Shown here: positions 1 through 7,043 of the stretch, in pieces
Position numbering within the stretch: the first letter of the stretch is position 1
Layout of the letters: every line of letters begins with the position of its first letter
Assembly: GCA_030424705.1 (NCBI GenBank)
Contig: JAUHWJ010000098.1
Coordinates: forward strand, 1 to 7,043
DNA length: 7,043 bases
Direction: 5' to 3'
Origin: Alphaproteobacteria bacterium
GTDB taxonomy: Bacteria > Pseudomonadota > Alphaproteobacteria > Rhodobacterales > Rhodobacteraceae
The notes under the pieces: generated by a model
Seen by the model: the letters and a program-made list of their open reading frames with translations, nothing else
Told to the model about the DNA's origin: nothing
Database searches by the model: none
Made by a program: the position numbers and the translations under genes

Positions 1-1256
1 ATGAAGAGCGCGATGGCCTCCGTGCATTTTCTCATCGATTCAAGCTCCACCCTCTCGTCGAACCCGTGGATGTTCTCCGCCTTCGGCCCCCAGCAGAGCG
101 CGGGCATTCCGTAATAGAGGCCATAGAACCGCGTGTCCGTCAGCGCCGTCATCGTCCTGTCGGGCGGCTTCGCCCCGCCGAAGACCTTGCGATAGGCCCC
201 GGCGAAGACCTGCTCCGGCTCGTCCGCGTCCTCGAGGATCCAGCCCTCCGCGAGGAAGCCGTTCCAGATCACCTCCGGCGGATTGTCCCGCAGGAACGGG
301 TGGCCCGAAGCCGCCTGCGAGACGCAGGCGCGAATCTCGGCCTGCGCATCCTCGATCTTCGTTCCGGGCAGAATGCCGATCCGGCAATCCACGTCGCACC
401 AGGCCGGGACGGAGGAAGCCCAGTCCCCGCCCGCGATCACACCGGGGTTGAAGTTCAGCGGATGGTCGAGATCGGCGTAGACGGGGTGGGACTTCGCCCG
501 CTCGTTCCACTCCGCTTCGAGCCCGCGAAGATTCTCGATCAGGCTCATCGCGGCGAGGATGGCGTTGGAGCCCTCGCCCGCGACGGCCACATGGGTGGGC
601 CGCCCCCGGACGCGAAGGCGGAACCAGATGACGCCGACCTGCGCCCGCGTCATGCGGAAATCGGTCGGCTCGGGAATGAGCACGCAATCGGCGCGATAGC
701 CACGCGCGCAGGCGGAAAGCGCGCCGAGCCCCGTGCTCTCCTCCTCGATCACCGATTGCAGATGCACCGTCGCCGCGGGCCGGTATCCGGCGGCGCGGAT
801 CGCATCGAGCGCGAAGAGCGCGGCGACGAGCCCCGCCTTCATGTCCCCCGCCCCGCGGCCATGCATCCAGCCGTCCTTCACCACGGGCTCGAAGGGCGGC
901 GTCGTCCACATCTCCCGCGGGCCGGCGGGCACCACGTCAACATGGCCCTGCAGGATCAGCGACCGGCCCTCCGACGAATCGGGCCGGAGCGAGCCGACGA
1001 CCGTCCGCGCGCGGGAAAAGTCGTGCATGACGGGGCCGAACCCGCGGAGCGGCTTCAGGTCCTCCGGGTCGATCGTCCATTCGTCCACGGCGAAGCTGCG
1101 CTTCCGCATCGCCGCCGCCATATAGTCCTGCGCCGGCGCCTCTTCCCCCCGCGTGGAGGGGATGGCGACGAGATCGGCGAGAAAGCGCGTCTCCGCCTCG
1201 AACCCTGCGGCCACCGCCGCGCGGATCGCCGCCTCAGGCGCCTCATCAAGCATCAT
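1..1256 (-). CDS. ArgE/DapE-family M20 deacylase (3' end beyond window)
   Basis: This is a metal-dependent amidohydrolase of peptidase family M20, in the acetylornithine deacetylase / succinyl-diaminopimelate desuccinylase-like group. It is expected in the cytoplasm, as no signal peptide is visible. The minus-strand frame stays open for 418 codons to the left edge. Motifs in order: ILQGHVDVVP (metal ligand H105, D107), GRGAGDMKAG (bridging D138), VIEEEST (catalytic base E172, metal ligand E173), PEPTD (E196), GRPTHVAVAG in the dimerisation domain (H222), and a final metal histidine in ENIHGF (H397). Relatives run to about 425-430 residues, so probably only some ten residues are missing. ATGATG starts at 1256 or 1253; GGAGG at 1265-1261 lies 4 or 7 bases upstream, which slightly favours 1253. 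An in-frame GTG at 1259 is less likely. It is divergent from the transporter operon. The true substrate is unknown: acetylornithine, other N-acyl amino acids, dipeptides or N-formyl aminopyrimidine are all possible for this group. Confidence 0.93.
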   Translation of the reverse strand, partial: MMLDEAPEAAIRAAVAAGFEAETRFLADLVAIPSTRGEEAPAQDYMAAAMRKRSFAVDEWTIDPEDLKPLRGFGPVMHDFSRARTVVGSLRPDSSEGRSLILQGHVDVVPAGPREMWTTPPFEPVVKDGWMHGRGAGDMKAGLVAALFALDAIRAAGYRPAATVHLQSVIEEESTGLGALSACARGYRADCVLIPEPTDFRMTRAQVGVIWFRLRVRGRPTHVAVAGEGSNAILAAMSLIENLRGLEAEWNERAKSHPVYADLDHPLNFNPGVIAGGDWASSVPAWCDVDCRIGILPGTKIEDAQAEIRACVSQAASGHPFLRDNPPEVIWNGFLAEGWILEDADEPEQVFAGAYRKVFGGAKPPDRTMTALTDTRFYGLYYGMPALCWGPKAENIHGFDERVELESMRKCTEAIALF

Positions 1257-1298
1257 CACGCCTCCGATTTCGGCGCCGCCCTGCGGCGCTTCGCTCCG

Positions 1299-1324
1299 TG
1301 TCCGGACAAGTGTTGACAAGGGTT
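1299..1324. promoter_or_regulatory. Candidate operator: palindrome plus 10-bp tandem repeat
   Basis: TGTCCGGACA at 1299-1308 is a perfect 10-bp palindrome. It overlaps a tandem pair of decamers, GACAAGTGTT (1305-1314) and GACAAGGGTT (1315-1324), which match at 9 of 10 bases and are spaced one helical turn apart. The block lies in the only intergenic gap between the divergent M20 gene and the transporter operon, and it overlaps the TTGACA hexamer at 1313-1318. This is where a regulator controlling both directions would be expected to bind. No regulator gene is in the window, so the identity of the binding protein is unknown. Confidence 0.35.
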
Positions 1325-1342
1325 GAGCCCGGGGCGCAAGCT
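1313..1342 (+). promoter_or_regulatory. Possible promoter of the transporter operon
   Basis: TTGACA at 1313-1318 is a perfect consensus -35 hexamer located 98 bases before the substrate-binding-protein start. No good -10 follows: the 16-18 base spacings give CGCAAG, GCAAGC and CAAGCT, all poor matches to TATAAT. Weak -10 elements are common in GC-rich alphaproteobacteria, or an activator may be needed. The location is reasonable but the transcription start is not established by the sequence. Confidence 0.3.
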
Positions 1343-1400
1343 TTTTGCACATGTGAAGCGCGCGCGCCGCAAAACGCGGAAAGACGTCGCCACGACCTAC

Positions 1401-1409
1401 AGGAGAGAG
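1401..1409 (+). promoter_or_regulatory. Ribosome binding site of the substrate-binding protein
   Basis: A purine-rich AGGAGAGAG run precedes the ATG at 1417, with 11 bases between AGGAG and the ATG. It supports that start, which also gives a well-formed signal peptide. Confidence 0.6.
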
Positions 1410-1416
1410 TTCGCCA

Positions 1417-3018
1417 ATGACCGTCCATCCCTTCCGAAACCGCGCCTTCCGCGCCGCCGCGCTGCCGGCCCTCGCGGCGCTGGGCCTCGCGCTCGCCGCG
1501 CCGATGGCGGATGCGCAGACCCTGCGCGCCGTCAAGCACTCGGCCCTCCGCGTGCTTGACCCGATCATGACCACCGCCTACATGAGCCGGAACCACGGCT
1601 ACATGATCTTCGATACGCTCGTGGCCATGGATTCGGGCTTCAATGTCCAGCCGCAGATGGCGTCGTGGGAAATTTCCGACGACAAGCTGACCTACCGCTT
1701 CACGCTCCGCGACGGCCTTGTCTTCCATGACGGCGCGCCGGTGACCTCCACGGATGTGATCGCCTCCCTGAAGCGCTGGGGCGAGCGGGACGGGATGGGC
1801 CAGAAGTTGATGACCTTCGTCGCCGACATGCAGCCGGACGGCGACAAGGTCATGGTGATGACGCTGAAGGAGCCCTACGGCCTCGTGCTCGACAGCCTCG
1901 CCAAGCCGTCCTCGAACGTCCCCTTCATCATGCCGGCCCGGATCGCCTCGACGCCCTCGACCGAGCCGATCCCCGAGCAGATCGGCTCCGGCCCGTTCCG
2001 CTTCGTGGACGCGGAGTTCCAGCCAGGCGTCGTCGCCGTCTATGAGAAGTTCGAGGGCTACGTGCCCCGCTCCGAGCCCGCGAGCTGGGCCGCCGGCGGC
2101 AAGGTCGTGAACGTCGACCGCGTCGAATGGGTGGTGATGCCGGACGACCAGACCAAGCTCGCCGCGCTCCAGTCGGGCGAGATCGACTACTGGGAGGACG
2201 TGCCGGCTGACCTTCTGCCCATCGTGCAGGCGACGCCTGACGTCGAGACGAAGATCCTCAACGAGCTCGGTTTCCAGACCATCTTCCGCCCGAACCATCT
2301 CTACGCGCCCTTCGACAACAAGATGGTGCGGCAGGCCGCGATGATGGCGATCAACCAGAAGGACGTTCTCGACGCCCTCGTCGGCAACCCGGACCTCTAC
2401 CAGACCTGCGCCGCCATGTTCGTCTGCGGCACGCCGCTTGAGACCGAGGTCGGCGGCGTCGAAGTGCGGGACGGAACCGGGATGGAGAAGGCCCGCGCGC
2501 TCCTGAAGGAGTCGGGCTATGACGGCACGCCGATCGTCTTCATGCACCCGACCGACGTCTCCACGCTCCGCACGCAGCCCGTCGTCGTCGCCCAGGCGCT
2601 GCGCGACGCCGGCTTCACCGTCGACCTGCAGGCGATGGACTGGCAGACGCTGGTCGGCCGCCGCGCGAGCCAGGAGCCGCCGGCGAATGGCGGCTGGAAC
2701 GCCTTCATCACCAACTGGGTGGGCGCCGACGTCTTCAACCCGATCACCAACAACATGGTGAACGGCAAGGGCCCGCAGGGCGGCTGGTTCGGCTGGCCGA
2801 CCATGGACGTGGCGGAGAAGCTGCGGGACGATTACGCCCGCGCCGGTTCGCCCGAGGAGCAGAAGAAGATCGCGGCCGACCTTCAGGCCTTCGCTTATGA
2901 CGAGGTCATGTACGTGCCCCTCGGCCAGTACAACGTGACCACGGCCTGGTCCTCGAAGCTCGAAGGCGTGCTGGACGGCCCGGCGCCGTTCTTCTGGAAC
3001 ATCTCCAAGTCGGAATGA
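1417..3018 (+). CDS. Family 5 peptide-type ABC substrate-binding protein
   Basis: This is the periplasmic solute-binding subunit of the importer encoded just downstream, 533 residues, the usual size for the DppA/OppA/NikA family (SBP_bac_5). Residues 1-33 form a Sec signal peptide: basic RNRAFR, an Ala/Leu-rich core, and an ADA-Q cleavage site after A33. There is no lipobox cysteine, so the mature protein should be soluble. The family hallmark lies near 91-121 (LTYRFTLRDG, then LVFHDGAPVTSTDV and a following SLKRW). IGSGPFRF at 189-196 and the FDNKMVRQAAMMAIN stretch near 299-313 also fit. The only cysteines, C331 and C337, could form a periplasmic disulfide. Where DppA and OppA have W-x-x-D for the peptide amino group, this protein reads WVGAD (434-438), placing Ala in that position. 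The ligand may be a dipeptide, oligopeptide or modified amino acid; it cannot be fixed from sequence. Confidence 0.93.
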   Translation: MTVHPFRNRAFRAAALPALAALGLALAAPMADAQTLRAVKHSALRVLDPIMTTAYMSRNHGYMIFDTLVAMDSGFNVQPQMASWEISDDKLTYRFTLRDGLVFHDGAPVTSTDVIASLKRWGERDGMGQKLMTFVADMQPDGDKVMVMTLKEPYGLVLDSLAKPSSNVPFIMPARIASTPSTEPIPEQIGSGPFRFVDAEFQPGVVAVYEKFEGYVPRSEPASWAAGGKVVNVDRVEWVVMPDDQTKLAALQSGEIDYWEDVPADLLPIVQATPDVETKILNELGFQTIFRPNHLYAPFDNKMVRQAAMMAINQKDVLDALVGNPDLYQTCAAMFVCGTPLETEVGGVEVRDGTGMEKARALLKESGYDGTPIVFMHPTDVSTLRTQPVVVAQALRDAGFTVDLQAMDWQTLVGRRASQEPPANGGWNAFITNWVGADVFNPITNNMVNGKGPQGGWFGWPTMDVAEKLRDDYARAGSPEEQKKIAADLQAFAYDEVMYVPLGQYNVTTAWSSKLEGVLDGPAPFFWNISKSE

Positions 3019-3025
3019 TCCTCAC

Positions 3026-3054
3026 GGGCCGGCCGCGCGCGTCGCGGCCGGCCC
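3026..3054 (+). terminator. Intercistronic stem-loop after the binding-protein gene
   Basis: GGGCCGGCCGCG (3026-3037) and CGCGGCCGGCCC (3043-3054) are perfect 12-bp complementary arms around a 5-base loop, CGCGT. They are followed by the pyrimidine-rich ATTTCTTTCC (3055-3064). The stem starts 8 bases after the substrate-binding-protein stop and ends 21 bases before the permease start. The run of T is broken, so a leaky terminator or a 3' stabilising hairpin is more likely than a full stop. Either would give more binding protein than membrane subunits, as is common in ABC importer operons. Confidence 0.7.
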
Positions 3055-3064
3055 ATTTCTTTCC

Positions 3065-3070
3065 GGAGGA
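3065..3070 (+). promoter_or_regulatory. Ribosome binding site of the first permease
   Basis: GGAGGA is a near-perfect Shine-Dalgarno sequence, with GGAGG six bases before the ATG at 3076. It lies just beyond the stem-loop, so it should stay accessible on read-through transcripts and supports this start. Confidence 0.75.
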
Positions 3071-3075
3071 GCCCG

Positions 3076-4020
3076 ATGGGCGGTTACATTCTGGGCCGGA
3101 TCCTCGCCGCGATTCCGGTCATGGGCTTCGTCGCCCTCTTCGTCTTCCTTCTCCTGCGCCTGACGCCGGGCGACCCGGCCGCAATCATCGCGGGCGACGC
3201 CGCGACGCCGGAGCAGCTCGAGCTGATCCGGGAGAAGCTGGGCCTCAACGAGGCGCTGCATGTCCAGTTCTTCACCTGGATCGGCAGACTCTTCCAGGGC
3301 GATTTCGGCACGTCCCTCCTGTCCGGCAAGCCGGTGACGGAGCTCATCGCCGCGCGGCTTGAGCCGACCATCTCCCTCGCGCTCACCACCATCACGCTCT
3401 CCATCATCATCGCCGTCCCGCTCGGCGTCATCGCCGCCTGGAAGCAGGGCACGCTGATCGACCGTTTCGTGATGGCGCTCTCCGTCCTCGGCTTCTCCGT
3501 GCCGATCTTCGTGATCGGCTATGTGATGATCTCCGTCTTCGCGCTCGACCTGAAATGGCTGCCCGTGCAAGGCTTCAAGCCCATCGGGGAAGGGTTCGGC
3601 GCCTTCGCGGAGCGGATCGCCCTGCCGACGCTGACGCTGACCCTGCTCTACATCGCGCTCATCGCGCGCATCACCCGGACCTCCATGCTGGAAATCCTCG
3701 GGGAGGATTACGTCCGCACCGCGCACGCCAAGGGGCTCAAGGAGTGGCAGGTGCTGATGCGCCACGCGCTCCGCAACTGCGCCGTGCCCATCGTGACCGT
3801 GATCGGCATCGGCTTCGCGCTCATCATCTCGGGCGTGGTCGTGACGGAAAGCGTGTTCAACCTGCCCGGCATCGGCCGGCTGACCGTGGATGCGGTGCTG
3901 GCGCGGGACTATCCGGTGATTCAGGCCGTCATTCTCCTCGCCTCCCTCATCTATGTGGTGATCAATCTCGTCATCGACATTCTCTACGTCTTCCTGGACC
4001 CGAGGATCAGATACGCATGA
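3076..4020 (+). CDS. DppB-like ABC transporter permease
   Basis: This is the first inner-membrane subunit of a peptide-type ABC importer, 314 residues, normal for DppB/OppB/GsiC proteins. About six membrane segments are visible near residues 9-29, 99-121, 133-157, 182-199, 236-258 and 281-303. The long periplasmic stretch between the first two contains LRLTPGDPA (27-35) and a GDFGTSL motif (75-81), both typical of the DppB branch. The cytoplasmic EAA coupling loop is EDYVRTAHAKGL (210-221) followed by RHALRN (229-234). It would contact the ATPase. The C-terminal LDPRIRY is also characteristic. Its stop overlaps the start of the second permease by four bases (ATGA), so translation of the two is probably coupled. 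It pairs with the next gene to form the translocation channel. Confidence 0.95.
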   Translation: MGGYILGRILAAIPVMGFVALFVFLLLRLTPGDPAAIIAGDAATPEQLELIREKLGLNEALHVQFFTWIGRLFQGDFGTSLLSGKPVTELIAARLEPTISLALTTITLSIIIAVPLGVIAAWKQGTLIDRFVMALSVLGFSVPIFVIGYVMISVFALDLKWLPVQGFKPIGEGFGAFAERIALPTLTLTLLYIALIARITRTSMLEILGEDYVRTAHAKGLKEWQVLMRHALRNCAVPIVTVIGIGFALIISGVVVTESVFNLPGIGRLTVDAVLARDYPVIQAVILLASLIYVVINLVIDILYVFLDPRIRYA

Positions 4021-4900
4021 GCACGGAAACCATTGACGCCGCGCCTGCTCGTCCGCCCCGGTTCGCCGCGTTCCGGCGCATCTTCGCCGGCAGCCCGCTG
4101 GTGACCGGCGCCTCGATCCTGCTCCTGCTGATCGTGATCGCCGCCATCCTGGCGCCGCTGATCGCTCCGCATGACCCGATGCGGCTTTCGCCCGCGACCC
4201 GGCTGAAACCGCCTTCGGACGAGTTCCTGCTGGGGACGGACGCGTTCGGCCGCGATCTCTTCAGCCGCGTGATCTACGGCGCGCGGATCAGCCTCATCGT
4301 CGGCATCGGCGCCGCCGTGGCCGCGGTGTTCCTCGGCCTCGTGGTCGGCCTCGCCGCCGGCTTCTTCCGCAGTCTGGATGCGATCCTGATGCGGATCGTG
4401 GACGGGCTCATGGCGATCCCCAACATCCTCCTCGCCATCGCCATTGTCGCGCTTTCCGGCGCCTCGCTCTGGACGGTGCTGGTGGCGATCACGATTCCGG
4501 AGGTGCCGCGCGTCGTCCGCCTCGTGCGCTCCGTTGTCCTCTCGGCGCGGGAGGAGCCCTATGTCGAGGCCGCCATCGCCGCCGGCTCCTCGACCTGGCG
4601 CATCCTCGTGCGCCATCTCCTGCCCAACACGGTCGCGCCGCTGATCGTGCAGGGGACCTATATCTGCGCCTCCGCGATCCTCGTTGAGGCGATCCTCTCC
4701 TTCCTCGGCGCCGGCATCAGCCCGGAAATCCCGACCTGGGGGAACATCATGGCGGAGGGCCGCATCTACTTCCAGATCAACCCCGGCATCATCCTCTGGC
4801 CGGGCCTCGTCGTCTCCATCACCATCCTCGCGATCAACCTCGTCGGCGACGCGGTGCGGGACGCGCTGGACCCGCGGATGGCCAAGCGGGGGATCGACCG

Positions 4901-4904
<4 letters not shown>
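4017..4904 (+). CDS. DppC-like ABC transporter permease
   Basis: This is the second inner-membrane subunit, 295 residues, matching DppC/OppC/GsiD. The N-terminal tail is cytoplasmic, followed by a first membrane segment at about 31-50. Next comes the DppC-branch signature LGTDAFGRDLFSR (72-84) and GARISL (88-93). Further hydrophobic segments lie near 94-116, 133-148, 150-162, 205-230 and 258-278. The EAA loop is EEPYVEAAIAAG (179-190) followed by RHLLPN (199-204). I chose the ATG at 4017, which overlaps the upstream TGA; the frame is open much further upstream, but that part overlaps the first permease and is a shadow. GAGGA at 4002-4006 lies ten bases before the start. The last four bases overlap the ATPase start (GTGA). 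It works as a heterodimer with the DppB-like protein. Confidence 0.95.
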
Positions 4905-6536
<1,632 letters not shown>

Positions 6537-6538
<2 letters not shown>

Positions 6539-6543
6539 GAGGA
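6537..6543 (+). promoter_or_regulatory. Ribosome binding site of the downstream M20 gene
   Basis: GAGAGGA overlaps the ATPase stop codon and precedes an ATGATG start. GAGG at 6539-6542 is 3 bases from the first ATG (6546) and 6 from the second (6549). The second is therefore the better-spaced start, though the protein differs by only one residue. Confidence 0.5.
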
Positions 6544-6545
6544 CC

Positions 6546-7043
6546 ATGATGAAGATCGCCGACCTGCCCTTCGACGCGGACGCCATGCTCGCCGGGCTCC
6601 GCCCCTGGATCGAGTGCGAAAGCCCGACCTTCGACGCCGCCGCCGTCAACCGGATGATGGACGTGGCGAGCCGCGACCTCGCGCTGATGGGCGCGCTTGT
6701 CGAACGCGTGCCGGGGCGGATGGGGCGGGGCGACTGCGTGCGCGCCCGCCTGCCGCACCCCCGGCAGGGCGAGCCCGGCATCCTCGTCATGGCGCATCTC
6801 GATACGGTGCACCCCGTAGGGACGATCAATGTCCTGCCCTTCCGGCGGGAGGGGGACCGCGCCTGGGGCCCCGGCCTCTGCGACATGAAGGGCGGAACCT
6901 ATCTCTCCTTCGAGGCCTTGCGCGTCCTCTCCCGCATCGGCGTCGCGACGAAGCTGCCCGTCACCATTCTCCTCACGAGCGACGAGGAGATCGGCAGCCC
7001 CTCCACCCGCGACCTGATCGAGGCGGAGGCGGCGCGGCACCGC
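6546..7043 (+). CDS. M20 metallopeptidase, carboxypeptidase G2-like (5' part)
   Basis: This is the N-terminal 166 residues of a second M20 zinc-type hydrolase; the frame is open to the right edge. Motifs in order: VMAHLDTVHP (metal H84, D86), GPGLCDMKGG (bridging D113) and LLTSDEEIGS (catalytic base E147, metal ligand E148). GPGxxDMKGG and SDEEIGS match the glutamate carboxypeptidase / carboxypeptidase G2 branch better than the ArgE/DapE branch of the divergent gene. No signal peptide is apparent (MMKIADLPFD), so it is probably cytoplasmic, unlike secreted carboxypeptidase G2. The dimerisation domain and the last ligands lie outside the window, whereas family members run to roughly 370-410 residues. 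It begins 7 bases after the ATPase stop with no terminator between, so it is very likely the last visible gene of the transporter operon. It probably cleaves an amide bond in the imported compound. The substrate is unknown. Confidence 0.92.
   Translation, partial: MMKIADLPFDADAMLAGLRPWIECESPTFDAAAVNRMMDVASRDLALMGALVERVPGRMGRGDCVRARLPHPRQGEPGILVMAHLDTVHPVGTINVLPFRREGDRAWGPGLCDMKGGTYLSFEALRVLSRIGVATKLPVTILLTSDEEIGSPSTRDLIEAEAARHR

Noticed and set aside
66..1316. A 416-codon plus-strand frame opposite the left M20 gene
   Set aside because: The opposite strand encodes an uninterrupted M20 protein with all metal ligands. This frame is Arg/His/Pro-rich with no motif, so it is a shadow.
1331..1349. 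Possible sigma-54 promoter ending in TTGCA before the binding-protein gene
   Set aside because: TTGCA at 1345-1349 looks like a -12 element, but the required GG ten bases before its GC is absent (CG at 1335-1336); the nearest GG is two bases too far.
1323..1559. Small basic plus-strand frame spanning the leader and start of the binding-protein gene
   Set aside because: It has no convincing ribosome binding site, and most of it overlaps the signal-peptide coding region out of frame.
1246..2547. A 433-codon minus-strand frame overlapping the control region and the binding-protein gene
   Set aside because: It lies opposite a clear family 5 binding protein and also crosses the start of the real minus-strand M20 gene in another frame. 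Its composition is that of a shadow frame.
6539..6545. Possible operon end between the ATPase and the second M20 gene
   Set aside because: Only 7 bases separate the genes. There is no stem-loop or T-run, and the M20 ribosome binding site overlaps the ATPase stop, so the gene belongs to the same operon.

Overview
This window is very GC-rich, with G or C at most third codon positions and good GGAGG-type ribosome binding sites. Codon use and protein style fit a high-GC alphaproteobacterium, most likely a Rhodobacterales-like organism. That placement is inferred from overall style, since no taxonomic marker gene is present. The genes are tightly packed and look chromosomal and metabolic. I found no mobile element, CRISPR array, tRNA or rRNA.

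Layout. Positions 1-1256 (minus strand) hold a nearly complete ArgE/DapE-type M20 metal-dependent amidohydrolase that runs off the left edge. Positions 1257-1416 are a divergent control region with a 10-bp perfect palindrome, a 10-bp tandem repeat and a TTGACA hexamer. From 1417 to the right edge, on the plus strand, lies an apparent operon: a secreted family 5 (DppA/OppA-like) substrate-binding protein (1417-3018), a strong intercistronic stem-loop (3026-3054), a DppB-like permease (3076-4020), a DppC-like permease (4017-4904), a fused double ATPase equivalent to DppD plus DppF (4901-6538), and the 5' part of a second M20 peptidase of carboxypeptidase G2 style (6546 to the edge). The permease/permease and permease/ATPase junctions are 4-base stop/start overlaps (ATGA and GTGA).

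How the genes work together. The binding protein should capture a peptide-like or N-acylated amino-acid-like compound in the periplasm. The two permeases and the one-chain ATPase would import it. Two cytoplasmic M20 enzymes of different subfamilies, one divergent and one at the operon's 3' end, would then hydrolyse an amide bond. The substrate cannot be read from the sequence. I see a coherent uptake-and-hydrolysis locus built from known families, not a clearly new class of system. The least ordinary points are the two flanking hydrolases, the structured control region, the stem-loop after the binding-protein gene, and an apparent loss of the usual peptide-amine-binding aspartate position in the binding protein.
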